This document shows positions 7,916-15,846 of a stretch of DNA of 64,000 bases, piece after piece. Numbering within the stretch: the first letter of the stretch is position 1; each line of letters opens with the position of its first letter. The DNA comes from Mesorhizobium sp. LMG 17147 (GTDB lineage: Bacteria > Pseudomonadota > Alphaproteobacteria > Rhizobiales > Rhizobiaceae). Location: NCBI RefSeq assembly GCF_024297145.1, contig NZ_JANCTC010000016.1:40458-104457 (forward strand), given 5' to 3'. The notes under the pieces were generated by a model. That model did no database searches, was not told where the DNA came from, and worked only from the letters and a program-made list of their open reading frames with translations. The translations under genes were made by a program, and so were the position numbers.

Positions 7916-8998
7916 GTGTTCATAGTCGACTGCGATTGTCACAATTACTGGTCAAGCGCGACCGTATTGGAGCCTTACCTTTCCGGCCTATGGAAGGACA
8001 TGTTCGTCGAAGGCGAGAAGACAGGTCCCGTTGGCGCCTTCCCGCATGGCCATCGTCCCTGGTTTCATCCGCAGGACTTCTCCCGCAAGGACGTCCGTCC
8101 GAAAACGGAAGCCGACAACTATCTCATCATGAAGGAAAAGCACCTCGACAAGTACAAGGTCGATGTAGCGATCCTGACCGGCGATGAGCCGATCGAGGCT
8201 TCCACCCTCGCTAATCCCTATTATGCCAGCGCCCTCGTCAGCGCCTATAATGATTACCAGATCGACCAGTGGCTGCCGAAGGACGACCGCTTCATGGGCT
8301 CGATCATCATCGCGCCACAGGATCCGAAGCTCGCGGCCGCCGAGATACGCCGCCTGGGCAATCATCCGCGCATGGTTCAGGTTCTCGCTTCGCAAGGCTC
8401 CGTCAAGCCCTATGGCGATCCTTTTTACCATCCGATCTATGAAGCCTGTGCCGAAGTGGGGCTGCCCTTTGCCATACATCTGGGCGGCCATGGCGGCGTG
8501 AATTCGACTGCGATTGCTCCGGCCCCGACGACGTTCTTCTGGGAGACGCACGCCATCCTGCACATGTCCGCGATTTCACATGTCGCAAGCATGATTGCGC
8601 ATGGCGTTTTTGAAAAATGGCCGGACCTCTACTTCGTCGTCATCGAGTGCGGCGTCGCCTGGGTGCCATCGGTACTGTGGCGCCTTGACGCCGATTACAA
8701 AGCCCTACGCAAAGAGACGCCATGGCTGAAGATGCTGCCGTCGGAATATTGCCGGCGCAACATCCGCTTTTCGACGCAGCCGCTGGAGCAGCCCGCAAAC
8801 ATTCAGCATCTCTGGTCCACTCTCGAGGCGATGGACGGGGAAAACACGCTGATGTTTGCCTCCGACTATCCGCATTGGGATTACGACGACGCCAACACGC
8901 TGCAAATCCCTCCCGCCTGGAAGAGCAAGATCATGGGGCTGAATGCGCTGGAGGTCTACAAGCGCATTCCCTGCGCGCAAGCGGCGAACGCCGCCTGA
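7916..8998 (+). CDS. Amidohydrolase-2 family metal-dependent hydrolase/decarboxylase (COG2159)
   Basis: A 360-residue TIM-barrel enzyme of the family that includes ACMS decarboxylase and gamma-resorcylate decarboxylase. The metal site begins with DCDCH near the N-terminus. Further ligand candidates are the histidines in AIHLGGHGG, Glu/Cys in VIECGVAW, and Asp in the C-terminal FASDYPHWD. GTG at 7916 follows ACGGAGCTGAG. It is the first gene of an apparent operon with a Rieske ferredoxin (11 bp downstream) and a peptide-type ABC transporter, suggesting breakdown of an imported cyclic or aromatic compound. The substrate is unknown; hydrolysis and decarboxylation are both possible in this family. 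Confidence 0.8.
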   Translation: MFIVDCDCHNYWSSATVLEPYLSGLWKDMFVEGEKTGPVGAFPHGHRPWFHPQDFSRKDVRPKTEADNYLIMKEKHLDKYKVDVAILTGDEPIEASTLANPYYASALVSAYNDYQIDQWLPKDDRFMGSIIIAPQDPKLAAAEIRRLGNHPRMVQVLASQGSVKPYGDPFYHPIYEACAEVGLPFAIHLGGHGGVNSTAIAPAPTTFFWETHAILHMSAISHVASMIAHGVFEKWPDLYFVVIECGVAWVPSVLWRLDADYKALRKETPWLKMLPSEYCRRNIRFSTQPLEQPANIQHLWSTLEAMDGENTLMFASDYPHWDYDDANTLQIPPAWKSKIMGLNALEVYKRIPCAQAANAA

Positions 8999-9009
8999 GG
9001 AATCTGACG

Positions 9010-9363
9010 ATGCCCGAGAAGACATACATCTGCCGTGTCGATGAGATCGAAACCGGATCTCCCTTCATCGCCAAGATACGCAGCCTTTCGGTCGGCGTTT
9101 TTCGCGTCGGAGACTCATTCCATGCGCTGCTGAACGTTTGTCCGCACCGCGGCGCTCCGCTTTGCGAGGGGCCGCAATGCGGAACAACTGCACCGGTCGA
9201 AGAGGCGCAATTCATCTATCACCGCGAAAACGAGATTGTGCGCTGCGCTTGGCATGGCTGGGAATTCGACATCAAATCAGGCGCGGCCTTGGTCGATCCG
9301 TCCGTTCGCGCGCGCACATTTCCAGTAACCGTCGAGGCGGGCAGCATCTATGTGACGGCCTGA
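9010..9363 (+). CDS. Rieske-type [2Fe-2S] ferredoxin
   Basis: About 117 residues forming a single Rieske domain. The cluster ligands are in NVCPHRGAPLCEG and VRCAWHGWEFD (Cys-X-His and Cys-X2-His), with an insertion of about 30 residues between them. Such small proteins pass electrons to ring-hydroxylating or demethylating oxygenases, or form one of their domains. No terminal oxygenase or reductase lies in the window, so the partner is elsewhere or the protein works with the adjacent hydrolase in an unknown way. ATG at 9010; it follows the hydrolase by 11 bp, and the transporter genes come next. Confidence 0.85.
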   Translation: MPEKTYICRVDEIETGSPFIAKIRSLSVGVFRVGDSFHALLNVCPHRGAPLCEGPQCGTTAPVEEAQFIYHRENEIVRCAWHGWEFDIKSGAALVDPSVRARTFPVTVEAGSIYVTA

Positions 9364-9475
9364 TCGAGGTCCGGATTCGAAGAGTAGAATAAAAAGTGAT
9401 CGAAGATAACGAGCAGATTTCTTCACGGGTGCTTGACGAACAATAACGCGGGGAATTCCGCAATGGGAGAGTCAA

Positions 9476-11083
9476 ATGTCAGAATCTGAATACAAGCTTG
9501 GTATCGCTCAAAGCCTGATTGGTCGCGGCAAGATTTCCCGTCGCGACTTCATTCATCTTGGGCTCGCCGCGGGGCTGACGCTCACCGCTGCCGACAAGCT
9601 CTTCGTCAGCACGGCCCGGGCCGAACCGCTGCAGGGCGGCTTTGCGAAGCTCGGCATGGCACATGGCGCAACGACGGATTCGATCGATCCGGCCGGCTAC
9701 CTGGACACATTCACACAAACCGCGTTCTCGGGCTCGATGTCCAACAGCCTCACCGAGGTCGACGCAAAAGGCAATGTCCAGCCGGACCTGGCCGAGAGCT
9801 TTGAATCGTCCGATGGCGCCAAAACCTGGGTCTTCAAGCTGCGCAAGGGCGCAACCTTCCACAACGGCAAGAATGTGACGGCGGACGACGTCGTGACTTC
9901 GCTGCGCTATCATATGGGCGACGAAACCAAATCGGCGGCGAAGCCGCTGCTTGAGCCCGTCGCCAGCATCAAGGCGGATGGCCCGGAAACGGTTTTGTTC
10001 ACGCTGAAGAGCGGCAACGCCGATTTCCCCTACATCATGAGTGACTACCATCTGGTCATCATGCCGGCAAAGGACGGCAAGGCGGACTGGGGATCGGGCG
10101 TTCGCACCGGTGCTTTCGTGCTTGAAAATTTCCAGCCCGGCGTTTCGGCCAAGCTCAAGCGCAATCCAAACTACTTCAAGAACGGCAAGCCCTATCTCGA
10201 CGAGGTGGAGTTCATCGCCATCACCGATCTCGCCGCTCGCATGGCCGCGCTATCGACGGGGGAGGTGGACTATATTGGCCGCGCCGACCTCAAGACCCTC
10301 GGCATGTTGAAACGCAACCCAAAGGTGGAGATCGTCGAGGTCACCGGCTATGGCCACTATACTTTGCCGATGAATGTCACGATGGCGCCGTTTGACAATC
10401 CGGACGTCCGAATGGCTTTGAAATGGGCGATCAATCGTCAGGAGATCGTCGATAAGATCTTTCTCGGCCACGCCACCGTGGCCAACGACAACCCGATCGC
10501 GCCGGCGATCAAATTCGCTACGAATCCGCAGCCGCAGCACAGTTTCGATCCGGAAAAAGCCAAGCATTATCTGAAAAAGGCCGGGATGGAAAAACTGAAG
10601 GTGGACCTCTCGGTCGCCGATGCCGCTTTTGCGGGCGCTGTGGACGCGGCCGCGCTCATCCGCGAGACGGCCGCCCAGTGCGGCATCGACGTAAACGTCG
10701 TGCGTGAGGCCGAGGACGCCTATTGGGACAATGTCTGGCTCAAGAAACCTTGGTGCGCTTCCTATTGGAGCGGTCGCGCGACGGCCGACTGGATGTTCAC
10801 GCAAGCCTTCGCCGCAGACTCCAGCTGGAACGAGTCGTTCTGGAAAAATCCCCGCTTCAACGAGTTGCTTGTCCAGGGGCGCGCCGAGACGGACGAGGCC
10901 AAGCGTGCGGCAATGTATGCCGAGATGCAGCAACTGACCCATGATGATGGCGGCAGCATTGTGCTGGTCTTCAACAATTTCGTCAGCGCCAAATCCAGCA
11001 AGCTCGCACATGGTGAGGTGGCGCCGAACTGGGAGAACGATGGACTGAAAATGGCCGAACGCTGGTGGATCGCCACTGCGTGA
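9476..11083 (+). CDS. Tat-exported family-5 solute-binding protein (DppA/OppA-like)
   Basis: 535 residues. The N-terminus carries a twin-arginine signal (SRRDFIHLGLAAGLTL), which is unusual for this Sec-dominated class and implies export in folded form. The SBP_bac_5 domain follows, with typical phrases such as LAESFESSDGAKTWVFKLRK, GATFHNGKNVTADDVV and ALKWAINRQEIVDKIFLGHA. It should deliver a peptide or other oligomeric/amphipathic solute to the permeases at 11184-13111. ATG at 9476 follows GGGAGAGTCAA. A GC-rich stem-loop lies between it and the permease gene. The ligand is unknown and may be the hydrolase substrate. Confidence 0.88.
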   Translation: MSESEYKLGIAQSLIGRGKISRRDFIHLGLAAGLTLTAADKLFVSTARAEPLQGGFAKLGMAHGATTDSIDPAGYLDTFTQTAFSGSMSNSLTEVDAKGNVQPDLAESFESSDGAKTWVFKLRKGATFHNGKNVTADDVVTSLRYHMGDETKSAAKPLLEPVASIKADGPETVLFTLKSGNADFPYIMSDYHLVIMPAKDGKADWGSGVRTGAFVLENFQPGVSAKLKRNPNYFKNGKPYLDEVEFIAITDLAARMAALSTGEVDYIGRADLKTLGMLKRNPKVEIVEVTGYGHYTLPMNVTMAPFDNPDVRMALKWAINRQEIVDKIFLGHATVANDNPIAPAIKFATNPQPQHSFDPEKAKHYLKKAGMEKLKVDLSVADAAFAGAVDAAALIRETAAQCGIDVNVVREAEDAYWDNVWLKKPWCASYWSGRATADWMFTQAFAADSSWNESFWKNPRFNELLVQGRAETDEAKRAAMYAEMQQLTHDDGGSIVLVFNNFVSAKSSKLAHGEVAPNWENDGLKMAERWWIATA

Positions 11084-11133
11084 GAGTGCGGGCCGGACGC
11101 GCGATGGTTGCGAGGGTTCGGTTCGTCTCGGCG

Positions 11134-11157
11134 TGCCCTGCCGGGTGGGGCAGGGCA
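11134..11157 (+). promoter_or_regulatory. GC-rich stem-loop between binding-protein and permease genes
   Basis: TGCCCTGCC (11134-11142) pairs perfectly with GGCAGGGCA (11149-11157) across a 6-base loop. There is no T-tract, so partial termination or 3'-end protection of the upstream mRNA is more likely than full termination. Confidence 0.6.
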
Positions 11158-11183
11158 GCGGCGGCAACGGGAAACGCGTGTAA

Positions 11184-12230
11184 ATGAACCCCGTCGCAAG
11201 AACGGTTCTGCAGCGCCTTGGCCTCGGCCTGGTCACGCTGTTCATCGTGTCCATCATTATCTTCTCTGCGATTGCAATGCTGCCGGGCGACTTCGCCAGG
11301 GCGATGCTCGGGCAATCCGCGACACCCGAAACGGTCGCCGCCTTCCAGCGAGAAATTGGTATCGACCGTCCGCCCGTCGAGCGCTACTTCGTCTGGGTCG
11401 GGCAGATGCTCCACGGTGATTTCGGCTCTTCGTTCGCGAGCCGCACTGGATATCGGCGCACCGTCGCCGAGATCATCGCGCCACGCCTCTACAATACGAT
11501 GTTCCTTGCGTCGATGACCGCGCTCATAGCAGTTCCGCTGGCCCTGGGGCTGGGCATTCTCGCTGCGCTCTACCGCAATGGCTGGTTCGACCGGCTGGTG
11601 AACGCAGTGACGCTGACAACCATTTCGTTCCCGGAGTTTTTCGTCGCCTATATGCTTGCCTATCTCGTCATCTCGCGCGACACGTTCATCGGATCCGAGT
11701 TCGCACAATCCCTACCGCACTGGCTCGCACTGTCACTGAACTGGATACTCAACGCAGTTCCCAAGTTCCCGACCTTGTCGAATGTGAATGACCAGACGCC
11801 GTTCTGGGAGCATGTCTGGAGAGTGGCCTTGCCGGCGATCACTCTTACGCTCGTGATCGTGGCGCACATGATGAGAATGACACGAGCGGCGATCATCAAC
11901 ATGCTGGCAAGTCCCTATATTGATATGGCGCGGCTCAAGGGAATGTCGCCCATGGCTATTGTACTCAGGCACGCCTTGCCCAACGCATGGGCGCCGATCG
12001 TCACGGTGGTGGCGTTCAATCTTGCTTATCTCGTTGTCGGAGTAGTCGTGGTCGAAGTGGTGTTCGTCTATCCCGGCATCGGTCAGCTGATGGTTGATGC
12101 GGTGAAATCCAGGGATGTTCCGGTTGTCCAGGCCTGCGCCCTTATTTTCGCGGCGACCTACATCCTCCTCAATCTGACTGCCGATGTCATTTCCATCGCC
12201 ACCAATCCAAGGCTCTTGCATCCACGATGA
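11184..12230 (+). CDS. ABC transporter permease (DppB/OppB family)
   Basis: 348 residues, inner membrane. The N-terminal pattern of one membrane segment followed by AMLPGDFARAMLG matches DppB/OppB proteins. The BPD_transp_1 domain covers roughly residues 95-340, with the cytoplasmic coupling loop around YIDMARLKGMSPMAIV contacting the ATPase. It pairs with the DppC-type subunit that overlaps its stop by 4 bases (ATGA at 12227-12230). ATG at 11184; the upstream ribosome site is weak (ACGGGAAA). Confidence 0.87.
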   Translation: MNPVARTVLQRLGLGLVTLFIVSIIIFSAIAMLPGDFARAMLGQSATPETVAAFQREIGIDRPPVERYFVWVGQMLHGDFGSSFASRTGYRRTVAEIIAPRLYNTMFLASMTALIAVPLALGLGILAALYRNGWFDRLVNAVTLTTISFPEFFVAYMLAYLVISRDTFIGSEFAQSLPHWLALSLNWILNAVPKFPTLSNVNDQTPFWEHVWRVALPAITLTLVIVAHMMRMTRAAIINMLASPYIDMARLKGMSPMAIVLRHALPNAWAPIVTVVAFNLAYLVVGVVVVEVVFVYPGIGQLMVDAVKSRDVPVVQACALIFAATYILLNLTADVISIATNPRLLHPR

Positions 12231-13111
12231 CCAGCTACGAACCCATCGCTCAGGTTCCCAGGCTGAGGCGCTCGCGCGCCACCCGGGCCAAAACGGCGCT
12301 GAAGAAAGCACCCTTCAGTGCCTGGTTCGGCCTCCTCGTGATCCTAGGCTATGTCATCGTTGCGGTCTTCGCGCACTGGATCGCCCCATACGGCGAAACG
12401 CAGGTCTTCAGCGAAGCCTTCGCACCGTGGAGCCAGCAGTTCAAACTGGGAACCGACCAGCTCGGCCGCGATATGCTCACGCGCTTGATCTATGGAGCTC
12501 GCAACACCATCGGTATCGCGGTTGCGACCACATTGCTCTCCTTCGCAGTCGGCGTCTCGCTCGGCCTTCTCGCGGCATTGTACAGGGGATGGCTCGACCA
12601 GATACTGTCGCGTGCGGTGGACGTGTTGATGTCGATCCCAAGCCTGATCTTCGCCCTGGTACTGCTCTCGATCTTCGGCTCGTCGATCACCAGCCTGATA
12701 ATCATTATTGCGCTGCTCGATTCCACCCGCGTCTTTCGGCTCGCACGCGCCGTCGGGCTTAACGTGGCGGTGATGGAATATGTCGAGGTGGCCCGATTGC
12801 GCGGCGAAGGCCCGAAGTGGATCGTCGCCAAGGAAATCCTTCCCAATGTCATGCCGCCGCTGGTAGCGGAGTTCGGCCTGCGATTTTGCTTCGTATTCCT
12901 CACGATCGCGGCGTTGTCCTTTCTGGGCGTCGGTATTCAGCCGCCGACTGCCGATTGGGGATCGATGGTGCGCGAGAATGCGACCCTGATCACCTACGGC
13001 GATGTCACGCCGCTGCTGCCGGCCGGCGCCATCGCCCTCCTCACGGTCTCCGTCAATTTCGTGGTCGACTGGTTCCTGCACGCAACAAGCGGGTTGCGGG
13101 ATGAAAGGTAG
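12227..13111 (+). CDS. ABC transporter permease (DppC/OppC family)
   Basis: 294 residues, the second channel subunit. It has a cytoplasmic basic N-terminus, one membrane helix, then the family hallmark FKLGTDQLGRDMLTRLIYGA. The coupling loop is YVEVARLRGEGPKWIVAKEI and a conserved FLGVGIQPPTADWGSM lies near the C-terminus. Overlaps of 4 bp with the upstream permease and 11 bp with the downstream ATPase show a tightly coupled operon. The role is to form the heterodimeric pore for the solute captured by the Tat-exported binding protein. Confidence 0.87.
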   Translation: MTSYEPIAQVPRLRRSRATRAKTALKKAPFSAWFGLLVILGYVIVAVFAHWIAPYGETQVFSEAFAPWSQQFKLGTDQLGRDMLTRLIYGARNTIGIAVATTLLSFAVGVSLGLLAALYRGWLDQILSRAVDVLMSIPSLIFALVLLSIFGSSITSLIIIIALLDSTRVFRLARAVGLNVAVMEYVEVARLRGEGPKWIVAKEILPNVMPPLVAEFGLRFCFVFLTIAALSFLGVGIQPPTADWGSMVRENATLITYGDVTPLLPAGAIALLTVSVNFVVDWFLHATSGLRDER

Positions 13112-14732
13112 CGGTCCCGCCTCGCGCGAAAAAGGCAAGGATCTGCTTCAGATCCGCAATCTGCATGTGGAGGGTTTCTCGGACGAGCGGTGGCATCCCA
13201 TTGTCCGCGGGGTCGATCTGGCGCTGAAACGGGGGGAGGTTCTTGGCCTGATCGGCGAGTCAGGCGCCGGCAAATCCACCATTGGCCTCGCGGCGATGGG
13301 TTACGCCAAGCCGGGCTGCCGTATTACACGGGGCTCGATCCTGTTCGACGGGATCGATCTTCTGGCACTCAGCGAAACAGGGCGGCGGCGTCTCAGAGGC
13401 TCCCGTATCGCCTATGTCGCGCAAAGCGCCGCGGCCTCTTTCAATCCGGCCCACCGGCTCCTCGACCAGACTGTCGAAACAGTGGTAGCGCATGGGATTG
13501 CCAGCCGAGAGAAAGCGAACCGGAGTGCCGTCGATCTTTATCGGCGTCTTCAGCTTCCAGACCCGGAGACCATCGGCTTTCGCTATCCTCATCAGGTTGC
13601 CGGCGGACAGTTGCAACGAGCAATGACCGCGATGGCGATGGCCTGTCGTCCGGACCTCATCGTCTTCGACGAGCCAACGACGGCGCTCGATGTGACGACA
13701 CAGGTCGAAGTTCTCGCCTCCATCCGCAACATCGTGGAGGAATTCAACACCGCTGCAATCTATGTGACGCATGATCTGGCGGTGGTGGCGCAAATGGCGG
13801 ACCGAATCATGGTTTTGCGCCATGGACTTACCGTGGAGGAGGCAGAAACGCGCCAGATGCTCGCTTCGCCCAGCCAGGAATATACCAAAACGCTCTGGGC
13901 CGTGCGCAAGCTCGCCAAGCCCGAAGTTCCGGCCGATGAATATCTGCTTACGATAGACAACGTCACCGCGGCTTACGCGCGGACGGTCAAGGTGCTCCAG
14001 AATGTCTCAATCAAAGTTCCACGTGGAAGAACAGTGGCTGTGGTCGGCGAGTCCGGTTCCGGGAAATCGACACTCGCTCGCGTCGTAACCGGCCTGCTAC
14101 CGCCGCTTTCAGGGTCGATTTCCTTTGCCGGCCAGGCCCTTTCCAAGGCCCTGAAAACGCGCCCAAAAGAGATCCTGCGCCGCATACAGATGATTTATCA
14201 AATGCCCGACAACGCGCTAAATCCGCGCCAGACGGTCGAAGAAGTCATAGCTCGTCCGCTTGAATTCTACCTCGGCCTCAAGGGTGCGCAGCGGGATCGG
14301 CGGATCGGCGAACTCATGCACATGGTCGAGATGAGCGAAACTTACCTTGACCGTCTGCCGGCCGAATTATCGGGGGGCCAGAAGCAGCGCGTTTGTATCG
14401 CCCGGGCGTTGGCCGCCGATCCGGAGCTCATCATCTGCGACGAAATCACGTCCGCGCTCGACCAGATTGTGCAGGAGGAAATCCTGAAGCTCTTAATGCG
14501 GCTTCAGCGCGAGCTCGGCATGAGCTACATTTTCATCACCCACGACATTGCCATCGTGCGAGCGATCGCCGACGAAATTGTGGTCATGCACCAGGGCAAA
14601 GTCGTTGAGCAGGGATTAAAGAGCGAAATTCTCACGCCGCCGCATGCCCCCTATACCGAGCGGCTTTTATCCTCCGTGCCGGAAATGGATCCGGACTGGC
14701 TCACAAGGCTGCTGGCCAGCCGGAGGATGTGA
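13101..14732 (+). CDS. Fused double ABC ATPase (DppD-DppF type)
   Basis: About 543 residues containing two nucleotide-binding domains that most peptide transporters encode as separate genes. Domain 1 (about 10-265): Walker A GESGAGKST, signature VAGGQLQRA (a variant of LSGGQ), Walker B LIVFDEPTTALD, H-loop VTHDLAV. Domain 2 (about 280-540): Walker A GESGSGKST, signature LSGGQKQRV, Walker B LIICDEITSALD, H-loop ITHDIAI. ATG at 13101 lies within the end of the permease gene. It energises the two permeases upstream and ends the operon. Confidence 0.88.
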   Translation: MKGSGPASREKGKDLLQIRNLHVEGFSDERWHPIVRGVDLALKRGEVLGLIGESGAGKSTIGLAAMGYAKPGCRITRGSILFDGIDLLALSETGRRRLRGSRIAYVAQSAAASFNPAHRLLDQTVETVVAHGIASREKANRSAVDLYRRLQLPDPETIGFRYPHQVAGGQLQRAMTAMAMACRPDLIVFDEPTTALDVTTQVEVLASIRNIVEEFNTAAIYVTHDLAVVAQMADRIMVLRHGLTVEEAETRQMLASPSQEYTKTLWAVRKLAKPEVPADEYLLTIDNVTAAYARTVKVLQNVSIKVPRGRTVAVVGESGSGKSTLARVVTGLLPPLSGSISFAGQALSKALKTRPKEILRRIQMIYQMPDNALNPRQTVEEVIARPLEFYLGLKGAQRDRRIGELMHMVEMSETYLDRLPAELSGGQKQRVCIARALAADPELIICDEITSALDQIVQEEILKLLMRLQRELGMSYIFITHDIAIVRAIADEIVVMHQGKVVEQGLKSEILTPPHAPYTERLLSSVPEMDPDWLTRLLASRRM

Positions 14733-14898
14733 TAGTCGGACAGTGCGTCGCGTGTCTTCCATGTCGGCACGGTTTACAGCCTCGCTGTCGGCGCTCGGCG
14801 ATGCAGCGTCGCCCGTCCATACGAGGATAGCGACCCTTTGCCGTCACTCGGTTTTCTGAGAGCATGATGGACTACTGCGATGCGGGAGCCGAGATTCC

Positions 14899-15756
14899 AT
14901 GCCGACAAGAAGCGATGCTAGTGAAGCGCGCCGGTGGTTTGCCGAAGACCTGCGGGTCTCGTCACCGGTCTTGCACAACCCTGCTGTCATCGAGGCCTTC
15001 GCAAAGGTTCCGCGCGAACACTACCTTGGCAGCGGGCCATGGCGTATCCATTCGAGATTGCAGATCGGGGCGGTCCATACCAGCCCTTCAGCCGCACTTC
15101 ATGAGATTTACCACGACGTTCTGGTCTCACTTGACGAAAAGCGCGGATTAAACAGCGGTTTGCCGTCGCTTTGGGCCTTGGTGTTCGACCATGTGAACAT
15201 CGCTCCCGGCCAGACCGTCCTTCAGGTAGGCGCCGGTGTCGGCTATTTCACCGCCCTCCTCGCTGAACTGACGGGTTCTGAAGGACGCGTGATTGCCTAT
15301 GAGATCGACGAAGAACTCGCCCGGCGCGCGCAAAGCAATCTTGCTCATTATGCCCATGTCGAAGTGGTATCCGGTGATGCAACGCACGCAGTTGATCTGC
15401 CGGACCTCGATGTCGTTGTCGCCTTTGCCGGAGTGACGCACGTGCCGGAACGGTGGCTTTCAAATTTGTCCGACGCTGGCCGGATGGCGCTGCCGTTCAC
15501 GGGCGAAGACCAACGAGGCTTCATGATGCTTCTGGAAAGGGCTGGCGATACCTTTCCCGTACGGCCACTTGTGCCATGCGGGTTTTACCCCTGCAGCGGA
15601 GCCAGGCGCATTGACGAAGAAAAGGCCTTGAAGGCTGCCCTCAAGGGGGCCCGAGGCAAAGTCACCGGTCTCGCGCAATATCATCGAGGCCGACCAGCAA
15701 ACGGCATCGAGAACGCTTGGCTGGTGACTGAGACGTACTGGATTTCGAAGGCCTAG
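14899..15756 (+). CDS. Protein-L-isoaspartate O-methyltransferase-like enzyme
   Basis: 285 residues. A Rossmann methyltransferase fold is visible: the SAM motif LQVGAGVGYFTALLAEL near residue 112, then VIAYEIDEELARRA and a typical PCMT region EVVSGDATHAVDLPDLDVVV. The PCMT family methylates isoaspartyl residues so that damaged proteins can be repaired, which suits the neighbouring proteostasis genes. The N-terminus (VREHYLG-like region KVPREHYLGSGPW) fits PCMT. ATG at 14899 follows GGGAGCCGAG. The last 50 codons and the DNA just downstream recur in degenerate form near 26.9 kb. It is convergent with ftsH. Confidence 0.78.
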   Translation: MPTRSDASEARRWFAEDLRVSSPVLHNPAVIEAFAKVPREHYLGSGPWRIHSRLQIGAVHTSPSAALHEIYHDVLVSLDEKRGLNSGLPSLWALVFDHVNIAPGQTVLQVGAGVGYFTALLAELTGSEGRVIAYEIDEELARRAQSNLAHYAHVEVVSGDATHAVDLPDLDVVVAFAGVTHVPERWLSNLSDAGRMALPFTGEDQRGFMMLLERAGDTFPVRPLVPCGFYPCSGARRIDEEKALKAALKGARGKVTGLAQYHRGRPANGIENAWLVTETYWISKA

Positions 15757-15815
15757 AGATCGACATCAATGTCGCGTGTCGCCGTCGTAGCGTGCGGCAC
15801 GGCTTTCCAAGGGCG
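15600..15815 (+). repeat. Direct repeat copy 1 (end of isoaspartyl methyltransferase gene plus flank)
   Basis: This stretch resembles 26855-27068 in the same orientation. Examples are TATCATCGAGGCCGACC here against TATCACCGAGGCCGACC there, and, beyond the stop codon, CGTGTCGCCGTCGTAG against CGTGTCGCCGCCGTAG. Similarity runs past the gene end into the intergenic DNA up to GGGCG, so it reflects DNA duplication and not just protein homology. Confidence 0.75.
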
Positions 15816-15846
15816 ATCCATCCGTCGGGAGCAGTCCTGGGCATTG

